Notes: generated by a model not told the origin, from the letters alone. 64,000 bases of DNA from Verrucomicrobiaceae bacterium (GCA_016795365.1 JAEUHN010000026.1:186001-250000), one strand, 5' to 3'; shown: positions 26,568 to 36,144, counted from the stretch's first letter. Translations and numbers: made by a program.

Positions 26568-26819
26568 CGCAGTGCAGTCTCGACGAGCCGTTACTGTGGC
26601 TGCGAATTCGAAATGCGCACGACAAATGACGAGCGCCAGCCGCGAGGGCTCCGGCAGTCAAAGGCAGCCAAGGGGGCGTGATGGGTTCTCCTTTGACGCG
26701 AATGAAGATGAATCAGGCGAGACGGACTATTCGCGGTCATTCGCGAGCTATTCGGTTTGGATTCGTATTGGAAACCAGCACCACGTCTCACATTGCGCAG
26801 GCCCAAACCACCCGTCGCC
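26568..26819. other. Intergenic spacer with helically phased ATTCG repeats
   Basis: No gene is seen in these 252 bp. ATTCG occurs at 26729, 26739, 26750 and 26761, steps of 10, 11 and 11 bp, so all copies face the same side of the helix. The surrounding TTCGCG-rich text looks like a degenerate interspersed repeat remnant. It lies upstream of the bactofilin-like gene and beyond the end of the zinc-ribbon gene. Confidence 0.45.
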
Positions 26820-27185
26820 TCAGCGCTTCAGCGGATTGACGCCCGTCTTGCGAGGAGGAGGCAAGGTCGTCTTGCCCGTCAGGCCCATGTTCACAATCTG
26901 CGGCGGCATCACCCACGAGGAGCATTCGGGGCACTTCACGGAGATGGTCACGGATTGCTTGGGCGTGCCGAGCATGTGCAGGCAGGCGGGGCAGGAGAAG
27001 TGCAGGACGGCATCGCTCGCGATGGTGCTGTCGGCGGCCAGTTCCTCGGCAGCTTCTGCGCCGCGGGGACCGGGGGCACGAGGGCGCACCTCGATCTTCC
27101 GGGCCTCGTCGAATCGACCCATGGGAGGCGGGTTCTGCGGAGTGAAAGGGGAGGACTGATTAGGGAGCATGGCGCTCGATTCCAT
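26820..27185 (-). CDS. Zinc-ribbon protein, unknown function
   Basis: 121 residues from ATG 27185, which lies just past the stop of the RlmD-type gene; ATG 27167 (115 residues) is possible. Longer reading of the frame would run into that gene. A disordered Pro-rich N-terminus precedes a treble of motifs: FSCPACLHML and VKCPECSSWVMPP, a CxxC...CxxC ribbon at about 72-96. The tail ends LPPPRKTGVNPLKR. Such ribbons in Verrucomicrobia often sit in small adaptor proteins. It is probably cotranscribed with the methyltransferase gene. Confidence 0.6.
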   Translation of the reverse strand: MESSAMLPNQSSPFTPQNPPPMGRFDEARKIEVRPRAPGPRGAEAAEELAADSTIASDAVLHFSCPACLHMLGTPKQSVTISVKCPECSSWVMPPQIVNMGLTGKTTLPPPRKTGVNPLKR

Positions 27186-27187
27186 CA

Positions 27188-28417
27188 CTAGGCGGAGGCT
27201 TTCGCAAGCGTCATCACGCACTCGAGGTGCTTCGTCTGCGGGAAGAGATCGAAGGGGCGCACGCGCTTCAGTTCGTAGCCTGCTTCCTTGAACATGACGA
27301 GGTCGCGCATCTGGGTGGGAGGATTGCACGACACATAAACCACAGCCTTCGGGCCAAAAGTGAAGAGCTGCTGGAGGAACGCCTCCCCGCATCCTGCTCG
27401 CGGTGGATCAATGATCACCACGGTGTCATGCGCATCGTGTGTGATGCCTTCAAAGATGTGTTCCGCGCTGGCGGCGATGAACGAGCAATTCGTGAAGCCA
27501 TTGAGCGCCGCATTGTGCTTGGCCTTCACCACGGCAGTCTCGCTAACCTCCACGCCACTGACTTGCTGGAAGCGTGAGGCCGAGCACAAGGCGAAGAGGC
27601 CGGAGCCGCAATACGCGTCGATGAGATGGTTCGCTCCGCAGGCTGTCGCCTCGCTCACCACATGCTCCACGAAGGCAGGGAGGATGAAGGGATTGTTTTG
27701 GAAGAAGTCGCCCGCCTGGAACTCGAACTTCACGCCGCCCACGTCCTCGCGGGCGAGTTGATGTGGATGCGTGAGCACCTCGCCGCCCGCAGAGCGGAGG
27801 AGCAAGGTGGCGCCGTTCTTGAACTCACGCTGGCCGCTGAGCACCTCGGCGCGCACGGCGGACAGGCGTTCATTGAGGTCCGGCATAGCGATCGGGCACT
27901 GCGGCACATCCACCATCGCGTTGCGCGTGCCAGCGCGGAGGAAGCCGATCTCGCCGATGGCTCCGTTCTTGGGCTTGTGAAAATGAGGGGTGATCTTCGA
28001 GCGGTAGCCCAAGGTCTGGGGCGAGGGCACCACAGGCTCCACATCGAACTCGATCTTCGCCATGTGCTTGAGCAGTTCAGCCACCTGCTTCTGCTTCCAG
28101 GCCAGTTGCTCGTGATAGTCGAGGTGCTGATACTGACAGCCACCGCAGCGGCCGAACAGCGGGCACACCGCCGCAACACGATGAGGCGAGGGTTCCAGCA
28201 CTTCGACCAGATCAGCTTCGCTGTAATTCTTGTGATTGCGGAACACCCGAGCCCGCACCTTCTCGCCCGGCAGGGCAAAAGGCACGAAGACCACCCAGTC
28301 GTTCACGCGCGCCAGTCCGTTGCCTTCGTTCGTAAGGGTGTGAATCGAAAGCTCGAGTTCTTCGTGATAGGCGAAGGGATGCGGATTGAATTTGCGAGGC
28401 GGCGGCACAGCGGACAT
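27188..28417 (-). CDS. rlmD: 23S rRNA (uracil-C5)-methyltransferase, RlmD/TrmA family
   Basis: 409 residues from ATG 28417; an upstream start at 28525 would overlap the neighbouring gene and lacks family resemblance. A TRAM domain (~17-75; LTNEGNGLARVNDWVVFVPFALPGE) is followed by iron-sulfur cysteines in CPLFGRCGGCQYQH and a fourth in PQCPIAMP. The SAM-binding domain contains LIDAYCGSGLFAL, DPPRAGCGEAF and the catalytic cysteine in VYVSCNPPTQMRDL. RlmD methylates U1939 in E. coli. Bacteria with one such enzyme may modify other uridines, so the exact target is inferred. Confidence 0.88.
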   Translation of the reverse strand: MSAVPPPRKFNPHPFAYHEELELSIHTLTNEGNGLARVNDWVVFVPFALPGEKVRARVFRNHKNYSEADLVEVLEPSPHRVAAVCPLFGRCGGCQYQHLDYHEQLAWKQKQVAELLKHMAKIEFDVEPVVPSPQTLGYRSKITPHFHKPKNGAIGEIGFLRAGTRNAMVDVPQCPIAMPDLNERLSAVRAEVLSGQREFKNGATLLLRSAGGEVLTHPHQLAREDVGGVKFEFQAGDFFQNNPFILPAFVEHVVSEATACGANHLIDAYCGSGLFALCSASRFQQVSGVEVSETAVVKAKHNAALNGFTNCSFIAASAEHIFEGITHDAHDTVVIIDPPRAGCGEAFLQQLFTFGPKAVVYVSCNPPTQMRDLVMFKEAGYELKRVRPFDLFPQTKHLECVMTLAKASA

Positions 28418-28485
28418 GCCTTGTCTAAAGACGTGAACGCGCGCTATGTCACGGGCCGAGTTGATTTCGCGATTCGCGAGGTGCT

Positions 28486-29115
28486 TCAGTCCATGTCCAC
28501 CCAGCTGTCTTTTTGCAATGCCCACTCCTGGTAGTGACGAATCAAGGTGAGGCGGGCAATTGTCTGCCTCTCCATCGTTCCAGGCTCATCGAACATGCCC
28601 AGCAAGCCGATGTGCAAAGAGGTGAGAGCCTGGCATAGCTCGGGATGCTTGCGGGCGGTGCCGTGCAGCAGCTCCTGCATCCAGGCGCTGACCGGCAGCT
28701 GATGCCTGCCAGGGAAGGCGGCGTAGGCTCCGGCAATGGTGATGCTCATCCGCCGCAGCATCTCGATGGAGACCTCGGCCCGGCATTTGCAGTGGCGTGC
28801 GACCACACGGATCAATCGCTCCTTCATGGCGCTCGTGGCGGGGTCGTGATGCCACTTGTTGGCAAAGAATCCCAAAGGAAAGGCGAAGCCGAGCAGGCGA
28901 ATCGTCTGCTGAAACGTGATCGAGCGGACCTGTGGATGGTCTTTGAGAGCCGGGCATGTCTTGCTGACCGCCTCCTGGAAGTGCCAGTTGAAGAGTTCGG
29001 GCTTCATGGCTGTCATTCGCATCTGCATGGCAATGCTGTCTTTGAAAATGGGCGTCTTGGCCAGCCGCAGCGAATCCCGAAAGGATGCGACGGCGGAGGA
29101 GAGTTTGTGAAGCAT
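28486..29115 (-). CDS. Hypothetical protein
   Basis: 209 residues, all-helical in appearance, with no signal peptide or membrane segment. Recognisable stretches are FQQTIRLLGFAFPLGFFANKWHH, HCKCRAEVSIEMLRR and GLLGMFDEPGTMERQTIARLTLIRHY. I do not recognise a family. It is divergent from uvrB (164 bp between the starts) and read in the same direction as the rlmD-type gene, 68 bp upstream of that gene's start. Confidence 0.55.
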   Translation of the reverse strand: MLHKLSSAVASFRDSLRLAKTPIFKDSIAMQMRMTAMKPELFNWHFQEAVSKTCPALKDHPQVRSITFQQTIRLLGFAFPLGFFANKWHHDPATSAMKERLIRVVARHCKCRAEVSIEMLRRMSITIAGAYAAFPGRHQLPVSAWMQELLHGTARKHPELCQALTSLHIGLLGMFDEPGTMERQTIARLTLIRHYQEWALQKDSWVDMD

Positions 29116-29279
29116 GGCGCTGGCGAAAAGGGGGATTCTTCGAGAAAGCAGTGATGGTTACTGCCATGTAGAACCGCATTCTTATGCCGGTGTGACAGAT
29201 TATCTGAGGACGACGGTGAGAAAGTCGCCATCACGGTTCGTGCTTTGCAACTTTTCGGCACCAGCGCTACACACCCCAT

Positions 29280-31478
29280 GTGTCCCAGTTCAAACTCAAC
29301 TCCCACTATCAGCCGCAGGGCGACCAGGCACAGGCGATTGCCAAGCTGGTGAAGTCCATCCAGGCGGGCAACCGTCACCAGACGCTGCTGGGCGTGACGG
29401 GCTCGGGCAAAACTTTCACCATGGCCAATGTGATCGAGCAGACGGGCAAACCGACGCTGATCATGAGCCACAACAAAACGCTGGCCGCGCAGCTTTACTC
29501 GGAGTTCAAAAACTTCTTCCCCGACAACGCGGTCGAATACTTCGTCAGCTACTTCGACTACTACCAGCCCGAGGCCTACATCCCGCGCACGGACACCTAC
29601 ATTGAGAAAGATTCCAGCATCAATGACGAGATCGAGCGGCTCCGGCTCTCTTCCATGGGGGCGCTGCTCACGCGGAAAGATGTGATCGTGGTGGCCAGCG
29701 TGTCCTGCATCTATGGCTTGGGCTCGCCCGAGGACTACGAGGGCATGATGCTGCCCATGCATCAAGGTCAGCAGCTCTCGCGCGATGTTCTCCTCACGCG
29801 CATGATCGACATGCTCTACGAGCGCAACGACATCCAGCTCAAGCGCGGCGCCTTTCGGGCTCGCGGCGATGTGGTGGAGGTGGTTCCCGCCTACCTTGAT
29901 ACCGAGGGCATCCGCATCGAGTTCTTCGGCGATGAGATCGAGCGCATCAGCGTCATCGACGTCCTCACGGGCACCGTGACATCCAAACTCCCGAGCTACA
30001 CCTTGTTCCCAGCCAAGCAGTTCGTCACGCCTGCGGACAAGCTGAGGCGGGCGATCAAAGCGATCCGCGAGGAGATGACCGAACGCGTCGCGTGGTTCGA
30101 AAAGGAGGGCAAGTTGCTGGAGGCCCAGCGCCTGAAAATGCGCACCGAGTATGACATCGAGATGATGCAGGAGATGGGCTTTTGCCAGGGCATCGAGAAC
30201 TATTCGCGTCACCTGACGAATCGTGAGCCTGGTGCGACTCCAGGCACCTTGCTCGATTTCTTCCCCGAGGACTTCCTGCTCATCGTCGATGAAAGCCACG
30301 CGACGGTGCCTCAGATCGGCGGCATGTATGAAGGTGACCGCTCGCGCAAGACGGTGCTCGTGGAGCATGGCTTCCGTCTGCCAAGTGCTCTGGACAATCG
30401 CCCACTCAAGTTCCCCGAGTTCATGTCGCACATGAATCAAGCGCTCTACGTGAGCGCGACGCCCGCGAACTTCGAGATGGAGAACAGCGTGGTCGGAAAC
30501 ACGACTTACATTCCGCATAAGCGGGATCGCATTGGTGAAGAGGAAGGCAAGCCCGCAGCGCTGCCGGGCGCCGCCGTGCGAACCGCTCGCGTCTCTTCCA
30601 GTGCGGAGCCAGTGGAGAAGTTCGATGTTACCACTAAGGGTAAATCATTGATCGCCGAGCAGATCATTCGCCCCACGGGATTGCTCGATCCGGTGATCAC
30701 GATCAAGCCACTCAAAGGCCAGATCGACGAGACGATCGAACTCTGCCGTCAGCGCATCGAGAAAGGCGAGCGGGTGCTCGTTACCACGCTCACCAAGCGC
30801 ACCGCCGAGGACTTGGCTGACTACTTGCGTAATCTGAACCTGAAGGTGCGCTACCTCCACAGCGACATCGACGCCATCGAGCGTGTGGAGATTCTCAGGG
30901 GTTTGCGCGCGGGTGACTGCGACATCCTCATCGGCATCAATTTGCTGCGTGAAGGCCTCGATTTGCCCGAGGTGAGTCTGGTGTGTATCCTGGATGCCGA
31001 CAAGGAAGGCTTCTTGCGCAGTGAGACCTCCTTGATCCAGACGGCTGGTCGAGCGGCTCGTCACGTGAATGGTGAGGTGGTGCTCTTTGCGGATACGATG
31101 ACCGACAGCATCAGCGCCCTCATCGGCATCAGCCAGTATCGACGGGAGAAGCAGGTCGCTTACAATGAGAAGAATGGCATCACACCGAGGTCGGTGGTGC
31201 GTCCGGTGCAGGCGAGCTTGAGCATCCTCAAATCAAACGAAGGCAGTTCTGTGGTTCGTGAGGGCGGAGCCAGCGATGAAACGGTGCTCGATGTGATCCG
31301 TGAACTCGAAGGCGAAATGGCGGAGGCGGCATCACGACTCGAATACGAGCGCGCGGCGCTGCTGCGCGATCAGATTCGCGAGTTGAAGAAACGGGCGGGC
31401 ATTGAGGCGGGTGATGCTTCGAAGCAGCAGCCGGTGAACTACCGAGATGCGATCAAGAAGAAGCGTGGCAAGCGGTAG
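29280..31478 (+). CDS. uvrB: UvrABC excision nuclease subunit B
   Basis: 732 residues from GTG 29280, longer than E. coli UvrB (673). A helicase-fold damage-verification ATPase of nucleotide excision repair that loads with UvrA and recruits UvrC. Walker A GVTGSGKT at 38-45; the beta-hairpin region EYFVSYFDYYQPEAYIPRTDTY; DEATH-type FLLIVDESHATVPQ; motif VI QTAGRAARHVNGEV; and a C-terminal UVR helix pair (RLEYERAALLRDQIRELKK) that binds UvrC. An extra segment of about 50 residues (~410-455, KRDRIGEEEG...VEKFDVTTKGK) lies between the YVSATP motif and IIRPTGLLDP. No LexA-like box was recognised upstream. Confidence 0.97.
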   Translation: MSQFKLNSHYQPQGDQAQAIAKLVKSIQAGNRHQTLLGVTGSGKTFTMANVIEQTGKPTLIMSHNKTLAAQLYSEFKNFFPDNAVEYFVSYFDYYQPEAYIPRTDTYIEKDSSINDEIERLRLSSMGALLTRKDVIVVASVSCIYGLGSPEDYEGMMLPMHQGQQLSRDVLLTRMIDMLYERNDIQLKRGAFRARGDVVEVVPAYLDTEGIRIEFFGDEIERISVIDVLTGTVTSKLPSYTLFPAKQFVTPADKLRRAIKAIREEMTERVAWFEKEGKLLEAQRLKMRTEYDIEMMQEMGFCQGIENYSRHLTNREPGATPGTLLDFFPEDFLLIVDESHATVPQIGGMYEGDRSRKTVLVEHGFRLPSALDNRPLKFPEFMSHMNQALYVSATPANFEMENSVVGNTTYIPHKRDRIGEEEGKPAALPGAAVRTARVSSSAEPVEKFDVTTKGKSLIAEQIIRPTGLLDPVITIKPLKGQIDETIELCRQRIEKGERVLVTTLTKRTAEDLADYLRNLNLKVRYLHSDIDAIERVEILRGLRAGDCDILIGINLLREGLDLPEVSLVCILDADKEGFLRSETSLIQTAGRAARHVNGEVVLFADTMTDSISALIGISQYRREKQVAYNEKNGITPRSVVRPVQASLSILKSNEGSSVVREGGASDETVLDVIRELEGEMAEAASRLEYERAALLRDQIRELKKRAGIEAGDASKQQPVNYRDAIKKKRGKR

Positions 31479-31485
31479 GACACCC

Positions 31486-33732
31486 TCAATCTTCCTTCAC
31501 AAATAGAAGTCGCAGGCTGTTCAGACATACGACCACCGTGCTGCCCTCGTGGGCGAGCACGCCAAGCGTGAGAGGCACGATGCCGAAGAGAGCGGACACC
31601 GCCATGACAATGACGGCACCGAGGGAGATGGCGATGTTCTGCTTGATGATGGAACGCGCGGCGTGGCTGATCTTGCGGGCGCTGAGCAGCTTCTCGATCT
31701 TGTCCTGCATCAGCACCACGTCGCTCTGTTCGAGAGCTGCATCGCTGCCACGAGCACCCATGGCCACGCTCACGTAAGCGGCGGCGAGACTCGGGGCATC
31801 ATTCACACCATCGCCCACCATGGCCACCTTGTGCCCGCCCTTGGTGATTTCTTCAATCGCAAGGACCTTGTCCTCAGGATGCAAGCCCGCGCGCACTTCG
31901 GTGATGCCCAATTCCTTTGCCACCTCTGTGGCTGCGGCGCGACGATCACCCGTGAGCATCACGGTGCAAACACCGTCGGCTGCCAGGCGCTCCAGCACGG
32001 CCTTGCTGCCGGTGCGGATCTCATCTTTGAGCAGCACACGTCCGACCACATCGGCATGGAGCACCCACACCTCGCTGAAGCCCAAAGGTGCATCAGGCAC
32101 GTCGGCGAGGAACTTGGACAGCTCGCTCTTGGCCATCAGTTCGCGTCGGCCCACATAGCTCACGCCGCTGGCGGTGCGACCGCGCAAGCCCTGTCCGGCG
32201 ATGCTTTGGAACTCATGCAGCTCATGCGACTCGATGCCATGCTGCTTGCCGTAGGCGGTGATGGCGCGTGCGATGGGGTGGTTCGAGTTGGACTCGAGTG
32301 TCACGGCGATGCGCAGGGCTTCCATCTCACGACCCGGCGGGAAACTCTCCACCTTGGCCACCCTGAGTTCGCCTTCGGTGAGCGTGCCGGTCTTGTCCAT
32401 GGCCACGGTGTCCACTTCGGCCAGCTTCTCGATCGCCGCTCCGCCACGGAATAGAACGCCGCGTTTCGCACCCCAGGCGATGGCGGCGAGAATGGCTGAG
32501 GGAATGGAAAGCACGAGCGCGCAGGGGCTCATCACCACGAGCAGGGTCATCGCGCGGTAAAACGCCGAGCGTGTCGTTTCGGTGTTGGTGAATGGAGGCA
32601 GATGGAGCCCGAGCCACCAGACGAAGAACATGACGAACACGAGCACCAGCACGCCAACAGTGTAGCGAGTGCCGAAGTTGTCGGTAAAGCGCTGGCTGGG
32701 AGCACGCATGTGCTGGGCGTTCTCAATGAGGGTGATGATCTTTTGCAGGGCGCTTTGCTGGGCTGCACGATCCACCTTCACTTGCACGAGGCCCCAGAGG
32801 TTGAGTGTGCCGCCGAAGACTTGAGCACCTGCTTCCTTGGTGATCGGCACGGCTTCGCCTGTCAGCGTGGCTTCGTCAGCCGCCGTCTGGCCGGACACGA
32901 CCGTTCCATCGACGGGAAAGAGTTCATCCGGTCGCACCTGGATGAGATCGCCGATGGCCAGTTGCGCCACGGCTCGGACTTCGGTGGAACCATCGGGCAG
33001 CACAACGCGCGCTTGTTTGGGCGCGGCCTTCATCAGGGAATTGATCTCGCGATGCGTGCGATGCAGGACGAAGTGCTCAAGAGCGCCCGATGTCGAAAAG
33101 AGGAACAGCAGCAGCGCTCCTTCTTCCCACGCGCCGATGGAGACGGCTCCGGCCGCAACGGCGAGCATGAGGAAATGGATGTCCAGCGTGCCCTCGCGAA
33201 TCTTCTCCCAGGTATCGATCGCCGCATCCCATCCTCCGCTGATCAATGAGATGGCAAAGATCGAGTGCACCGCCCAATCGGGAGCGCCGAGCCATTTCGC
33301 GATGAATCCTGCGACGAGCGCCGCGCCGCAGATGCCGGCTTGGAGGGCCAGGATTTGCCATTCTTCGCGGCTCTGCTCCTCGATTTCATCGGGCTCTGGC
33401 CACTCAAAGTCACGCCAGTGCCATAGCTTGGGAGCCGTCGGGCAGCTCGGCTTTTCGATAAACACATCGTGCCCATCCTGCTTGAGGTGCAATGGGGCGG
33501 TGATGGTGAGAACTCCATCGTTGCAGTGGGCATCCAGGTCGCGGAGGATCTCGCTCAGCTTGGCCTGGAGTGCGATGAGATCGACCTGGCCCAAGGTGGC
33601 GACCGACACCTTTCGATCATCGGGGTTCACGCGAATGGCCTCCACTCCTGATTGAGTCATGAGGAAATCAGCAAGGCTCTCGGTCCAGAGAGCTGGAGTA
33701 TCGGCAGTTGATGGCATCAGCGCATTCAGCAT
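31486..33732 (-). CDS. P1B-4-type heavy-metal-exporting ATPase
   Basis: 748 residues from ATG 33732; a GTG at 33744 would add four. An N-terminal ferredoxin-like segment (~15-110) resembles a heavy-metal domain but has no CxxC pair. The core has the TGEAVP loop, the intramembrane metal motif SPC (MSPCALVLSIPS), phosphorylation site DKTGTLTEGE (~445), SNHPIARAI, and VAMVGDGVNDAPSLA. The last helix carries HEGST. SPC plus HEG(G/S)T is the P1B-4 signature, associated with Fe(II), Co(II) or Zn(II) export. The nearby mntH and mntR genes make iron, cobalt or manganese stress the likely context. It is convergent with uvrB (7-bp gap). Confidence 0.88.
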   Translation of the reverse strand: MLNALMPSTADTPALWTESLADFLMTQSGVEAIRVNPDDRKVSVATLGQVDLIALQAKLSEILRDLDAHCNDGVLTITAPLHLKQDGHDVFIEKPSCPTAPKLWHWRDFEWPEPDEIEEQSREEWQILALQAGICGAALVAGFIAKWLGAPDWAVHSIFAISLISGGWDAAIDTWEKIREGTLDIHFLMLAVAAGAVSIGAWEEGALLLFLFSTSGALEHFVLHRTHREINSLMKAAPKQARVVLPDGSTEVRAVAQLAIGDLIQVRPDELFPVDGTVVSGQTAADEATLTGEAVPITKEAGAQVFGGTLNLWGLVQVKVDRAAQQSALQKIITLIENAQHMRAPSQRFTDNFGTRYTVGVLVLVFVMFFVWWLGLHLPPFTNTETTRSAFYRAMTLLVVMSPCALVLSIPSAILAAIAWGAKRGVLFRGGAAIEKLAEVDTVAMDKTGTLTEGELRVAKVESFPPGREMEALRIAVTLESNSNHPIARAITAYGKQHGIESHELHEFQSIAGQGLRGRTASGVSYVGRRELMAKSELSKFLADVPDAPLGFSEVWVLHADVVGRVLLKDEIRTGSKAVLERLAADGVCTVMLTGDRRAAATEVAKELGITEVRAGLHPEDKVLAIEEITKGGHKVAMVGDGVNDAPSLAAAYVSVAMGARGSDAALEQSDVVLMQDKIEKLLSARKISHAARSIIKQNIAISLGAVIVMAVSALFGIVPLTLGVLAHEGSTVVVCLNSLRLLFVKED

Positions 33733-33860
33733 GACATCTCTCACGGCTGTCGCAAGTGCTCGCCCCGCTGAGGATTGGTCACACGAAACTCAAATCACGA
33801 GCCAAGAACCTGCCCTCGCGCACGTTGAACTCGATCACCTTCCTCCTTTCCCATCACCTC

Positions 33861-34703
33861 ATGCACCGGCTTCTTTGTCTCCTCGCCTGCCTTTCGATTC
33901 CTGCGTTCGCCCAGCCCGCCAAGTCGGCGAAAGCGCCTGCCATCAGGCCTGGGGAATGGAGTCCGATCGGTTTTCAGCAGTCGGTGCCACTTGGTAATCC
34001 TGAGCAGTTGAAGATGCGCATGCACTCCCTGGAGGACCCCAATGCTTTCGATGTCTCGAAGGAGCAGTTCATGATTTTGGTGCCGAAGTCCTACAAGAAG
34101 ACGGATCCGCACGGGCTGTTTGTCTGGGTGAGCCCCGGCGACAGCGTGGGGCTGCCGAAGGAATGGGAGAAGGTGCTGGCTGACAAGAAACTCATCGCCA
34201 TCGGCGCACGCAATTCGGGCAATAATCGCGATGTCTTCGACCGCATGAGACTTGCGCTCGATGCCAATGACAACCTCCGCAACCTCTTCACGGTGGATGA
34301 TCGTCGTGTGTATGTCAGTGGCTTCAGCGGGGGTGCTCGAGTGGCTTCGATGCTCGGTGTGACTTACGCCGACATGTTCACGGGTGCGCTTTGCTTCATG
34401 GGCGTCAACTTCTACACGCCGACCTTCGACAAGGAAAAGAAGGAAGTCTATCAGGCACGCTACATCCCAAACGACGAAATCCTGGCGATGGCCAAGCAAG
34501 ACTGCCGCTACGTGATGGTGACTGGTGAGAAGGACTTCAATCTGAACAACACCAAGGCCGTGTTTGATGCCTTCAAGGAGCAGCAGTTCAAGGCGGTCGA
34601 GATGTTCAACATCCCTGGCCAGGGTCATCAGGCACCTGCTGCCGAGTGGCTGAAGAAGGGCATCGAATTCCTCGACGAAGGCAAGGCGCCACTGCGGAAG
34701 TAG
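33861..34703 (+). CDS. Secreted alpha/beta-hydrolase-like (esterase) protein
   Basis: 280 residues from ATG 33861, chosen because it gives a clean signal peptide (MHRLLCLLACLSIPAFAQ); the frame extends upstream without a plausible leader. The mature domain resembles PHB-depolymerase/esterase-type hydrolases: FMILVPKSYKKTDPHGLFVWVSPGD, the nucleophile elbow GFSGGAR, and a histidine near the end in IPGQGHQAPAAEW. An acid in VTGEKDFN would complete a triad. The substrate is unknown. It lies between the P1B-4 ATPase (divergent) and mntH (convergent, 5-bp gap). Confidence 0.75.
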   Translation: MHRLLCLLACLSIPAFAQPAKSAKAPAIRPGEWSPIGFQQSVPLGNPEQLKMRMHSLEDPNAFDVSKEQFMILVPKSYKKTDPHGLFVWVSPGDSVGLPKEWEKVLADKKLIAIGARNSGNNRDVFDRMRLALDANDNLRNLFTVDDRRVYVSGFSGGARVASMLGVTYADMFTGALCFMGVNFYTPTFDKEKKEVYQARYIPNDEILAMAKQDCRYVMVTGEKDFNLNNTKAVFDAFKEQQFKAVEMFNIPGQGHQAPAAEWLKKGIEFLDEGKAPLRK

Positions 34704-34708
34704 TTTCG

Positions 34709-36034
34709 CTACGCGGTGAGGCCGAAGAAGTCGGCGAGGAACTTCACGTTTAGCACCACGATGATGCTGGCGGTGGTCCATGCCAGGAATTGGATCCATC
34801 GCGGACTGACGAACTCACCCATCTTCGCCTTGTTGCTGGTGAACATGACCAGCGGAATGACGGCAAAGGAGAGTTGCAGGCTGAGGACCACCTGGCTGAT
34901 CACCAGCAGCTTGGCTGTCCCGCTTTCCCCATAAATCGCGGTGACGATCAGGGCTGGCACGATGGCGATCGCGCGGGTGATCAGGCGGCGCAACCACGAC
35001 GGCAGCCGGATATTGAGGAAGCCCTCCATCACGATCTGACCAGCGAGCGTGCCCGTGAGCGTTGAGTTCTGCCCAGAGGCCAGCAGCGCCACGGCAAACA
35101 AAGTGCTCGCAACAGTCACACCAAGCATCGGGCTGAGCAGCTTGTAGGCATCCTGAATCTCCGCCACATCGTGCTTGCCCGCCGTGTGGAATGTGGCCGC
35201 CGCCACGATGAGGATGGCTGCATTGATGAACAAGGCGAACATCAGTGCCACGGTCGAGTCGATGGTGGCGAACTTGATCGCCTCACGCTTGCCTTGGGGT
35301 GAGCGGTCATACTGGCGCGTCTGCACGATGGATGAATGCAGGTAGAGATTGTGCGGCATCACCGTGGCACCCAGGATGCCGATGGCGACGAAGAGCATCT
35401 CCGGATTCTGAATGATCTCCGCCTTCGGCAGGAAGCCGCCCATGATGGCTGAGACAGACGGCCGTGAGAAGATGATCTCGGCAAGGAAGCAGCCACCAAT
35501 GATGAAGATCAGAGCGATGACGAAGGCCTCGATGTATCTGAAGCCGCGCTGCTGGAGCAGAAGGATGAGAAGCACATCGACCACGGTGATACACACGCCC
35601 CAGAAAAGCGGTATGCCGAACAGGAGATTCAGGGCAATCGCCGAGCCGATCACTTCGGCGAGGTCGCATGCACAGATCGCCACCTCACACAGCACCCAAA
35701 GCACGAAGCTAACCGGACGGGAGTAGTGATCACGACAGGCCTGGGCCAGATCGCGCCCCGTGGCAATGCCGAGCCGAGCACACAGGCTTTGCAGCAGAAT
35801 GGCCATGAGGTTCGAGACCAGGATGACGCTCAGCAACGTGTAACCAAACTGCGAACCGCCCGCGAGGTCCGTGGCCCAGTTGCCAGGGTCCATGTAGCCA
35901 ACCGCTACCAAGTAGCCGGGGCCTGAGAAGGCAAAGAGCTTGCGCCAGAAAGAGCCGGATTTCGGCACGGGCACCGAGCTGTGCGATTCGGGCAGGCTAG
36001 GCTGCTGCTCGGCAGTGAGGGAGACTTGATCCAT
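34709..36034 (-). CDS. mntH: Nramp-family Mn(II)/Fe(II) proton symporter
   Basis: 441 residues with about eleven transmembrane helices. Both Nramp metal-site motifs are present: DPGN (49-52, in [12 protein letters not shown]) on helix 1 and MPHNLYLHS on helix 6. The consensus transport stretch around [20 protein letters not shown] is also visible. It imports divalent metal across the inner membrane, driven by protons. It is divergent from mntR, and the two dyads between them indicate Mn-dependent repression. A cytosolic leader of about 35 residues precedes helix 1. Confidence 0.95.
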   Translation of the reverse strand: MDQVSLTAEQQPSLPESHSSVPVPKSGSFWRKLFAFSGPGYLVAVGYMDPGNWATDLAGGSQFGYTLLSVILVSNLMAILLQSLCARLGIATGRDLAQACRDHYSRPVSFVLWVLCEVAICACDLAEVIGSAIALNLLFGIPLFWGVCITVVDVLLILLLQQRGFRYIEAFVIALIFIIGGCFLAEIIFSRPSVSAIMGGFLPKAEIIQNPEMLFVAIGILGATVMPHNLYLHSSIVQTRQYDRSPQGKREAIKFATIDSTVALMFALFINAAILIVAAATFHTAGKHDVAEIQDAYKLLSPMLGVTVASTLFAVALLASGQNSTLTGTLAGQIVMEGFLNIRLPSWLRRLITRAIAIVPALIVTAIYGESGTAKLLVISQVVLSLQLSFAVIPLVMFTSNKAKMGEFVSPRWIQFLAWTTASIIVVLNVKFLADFFGLTA

Positions 36035-36046
36035 AAGTATGCGTCA

Positions 36047-36063
36047 GGCTAAAGGAGTTAGGC
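36047..36063. promoter_or_regulatory. MntR-type operator, box 1
   Basis: A dyad GGCTAA / TTAGGC around AGGAG; 5 of 6 arm positions pair. It lies 12 bp upstream of the mntH start codon. With box 2 it gives the consensus GGCTAA-N5-TTAGCC. The gene pair and the position make MntR the obvious ligand, but binding is inferred. Confidence 0.65.
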
Positions 36064-36065
36064 AA

Positions 36066-36082
36066 GGCTAATACTTTTAGCA
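36066..36082. promoter_or_regulatory. MntR-type operator, box 2
   Basis: A dyad GGCTAA / TTAGCA around TACTT, with GCTAA/TTAGC forming an exact inner palindrome (36067-36081). It starts 19 bp after box 1, so two dimers would bind nearly two helical turns apart. It overlaps a possible mntH promoter on the minus strand (TTGCTA at 36083-36078). Confidence 0.65.
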
Positions 36083-36144
36083 AGCAGAAATTTTCTTGCC
36101 CATTGTTGATGTGTTTGTTACCACAAGCGCCCGCCGCTTCACCC

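Noticed and set aside
29116-29279. A LexA box before uvrB
   Set aside because: I looked for paired GTTC/GAAC half sites and found only isolated halves without a dyad.
29013-30518. A 501-codon minus-strand frame
   Set aside because: It is antisense to uvrB, which is certain; the predicted product is His/Arg/Val-rich shadow sequence.
31549-32454. A 301-codon plus-strand frame, rich in His and Gly
   Set aside because: It lies wholly inside the P1B-4 ATPase gene on the other strand and reads as its complement, without motifs.
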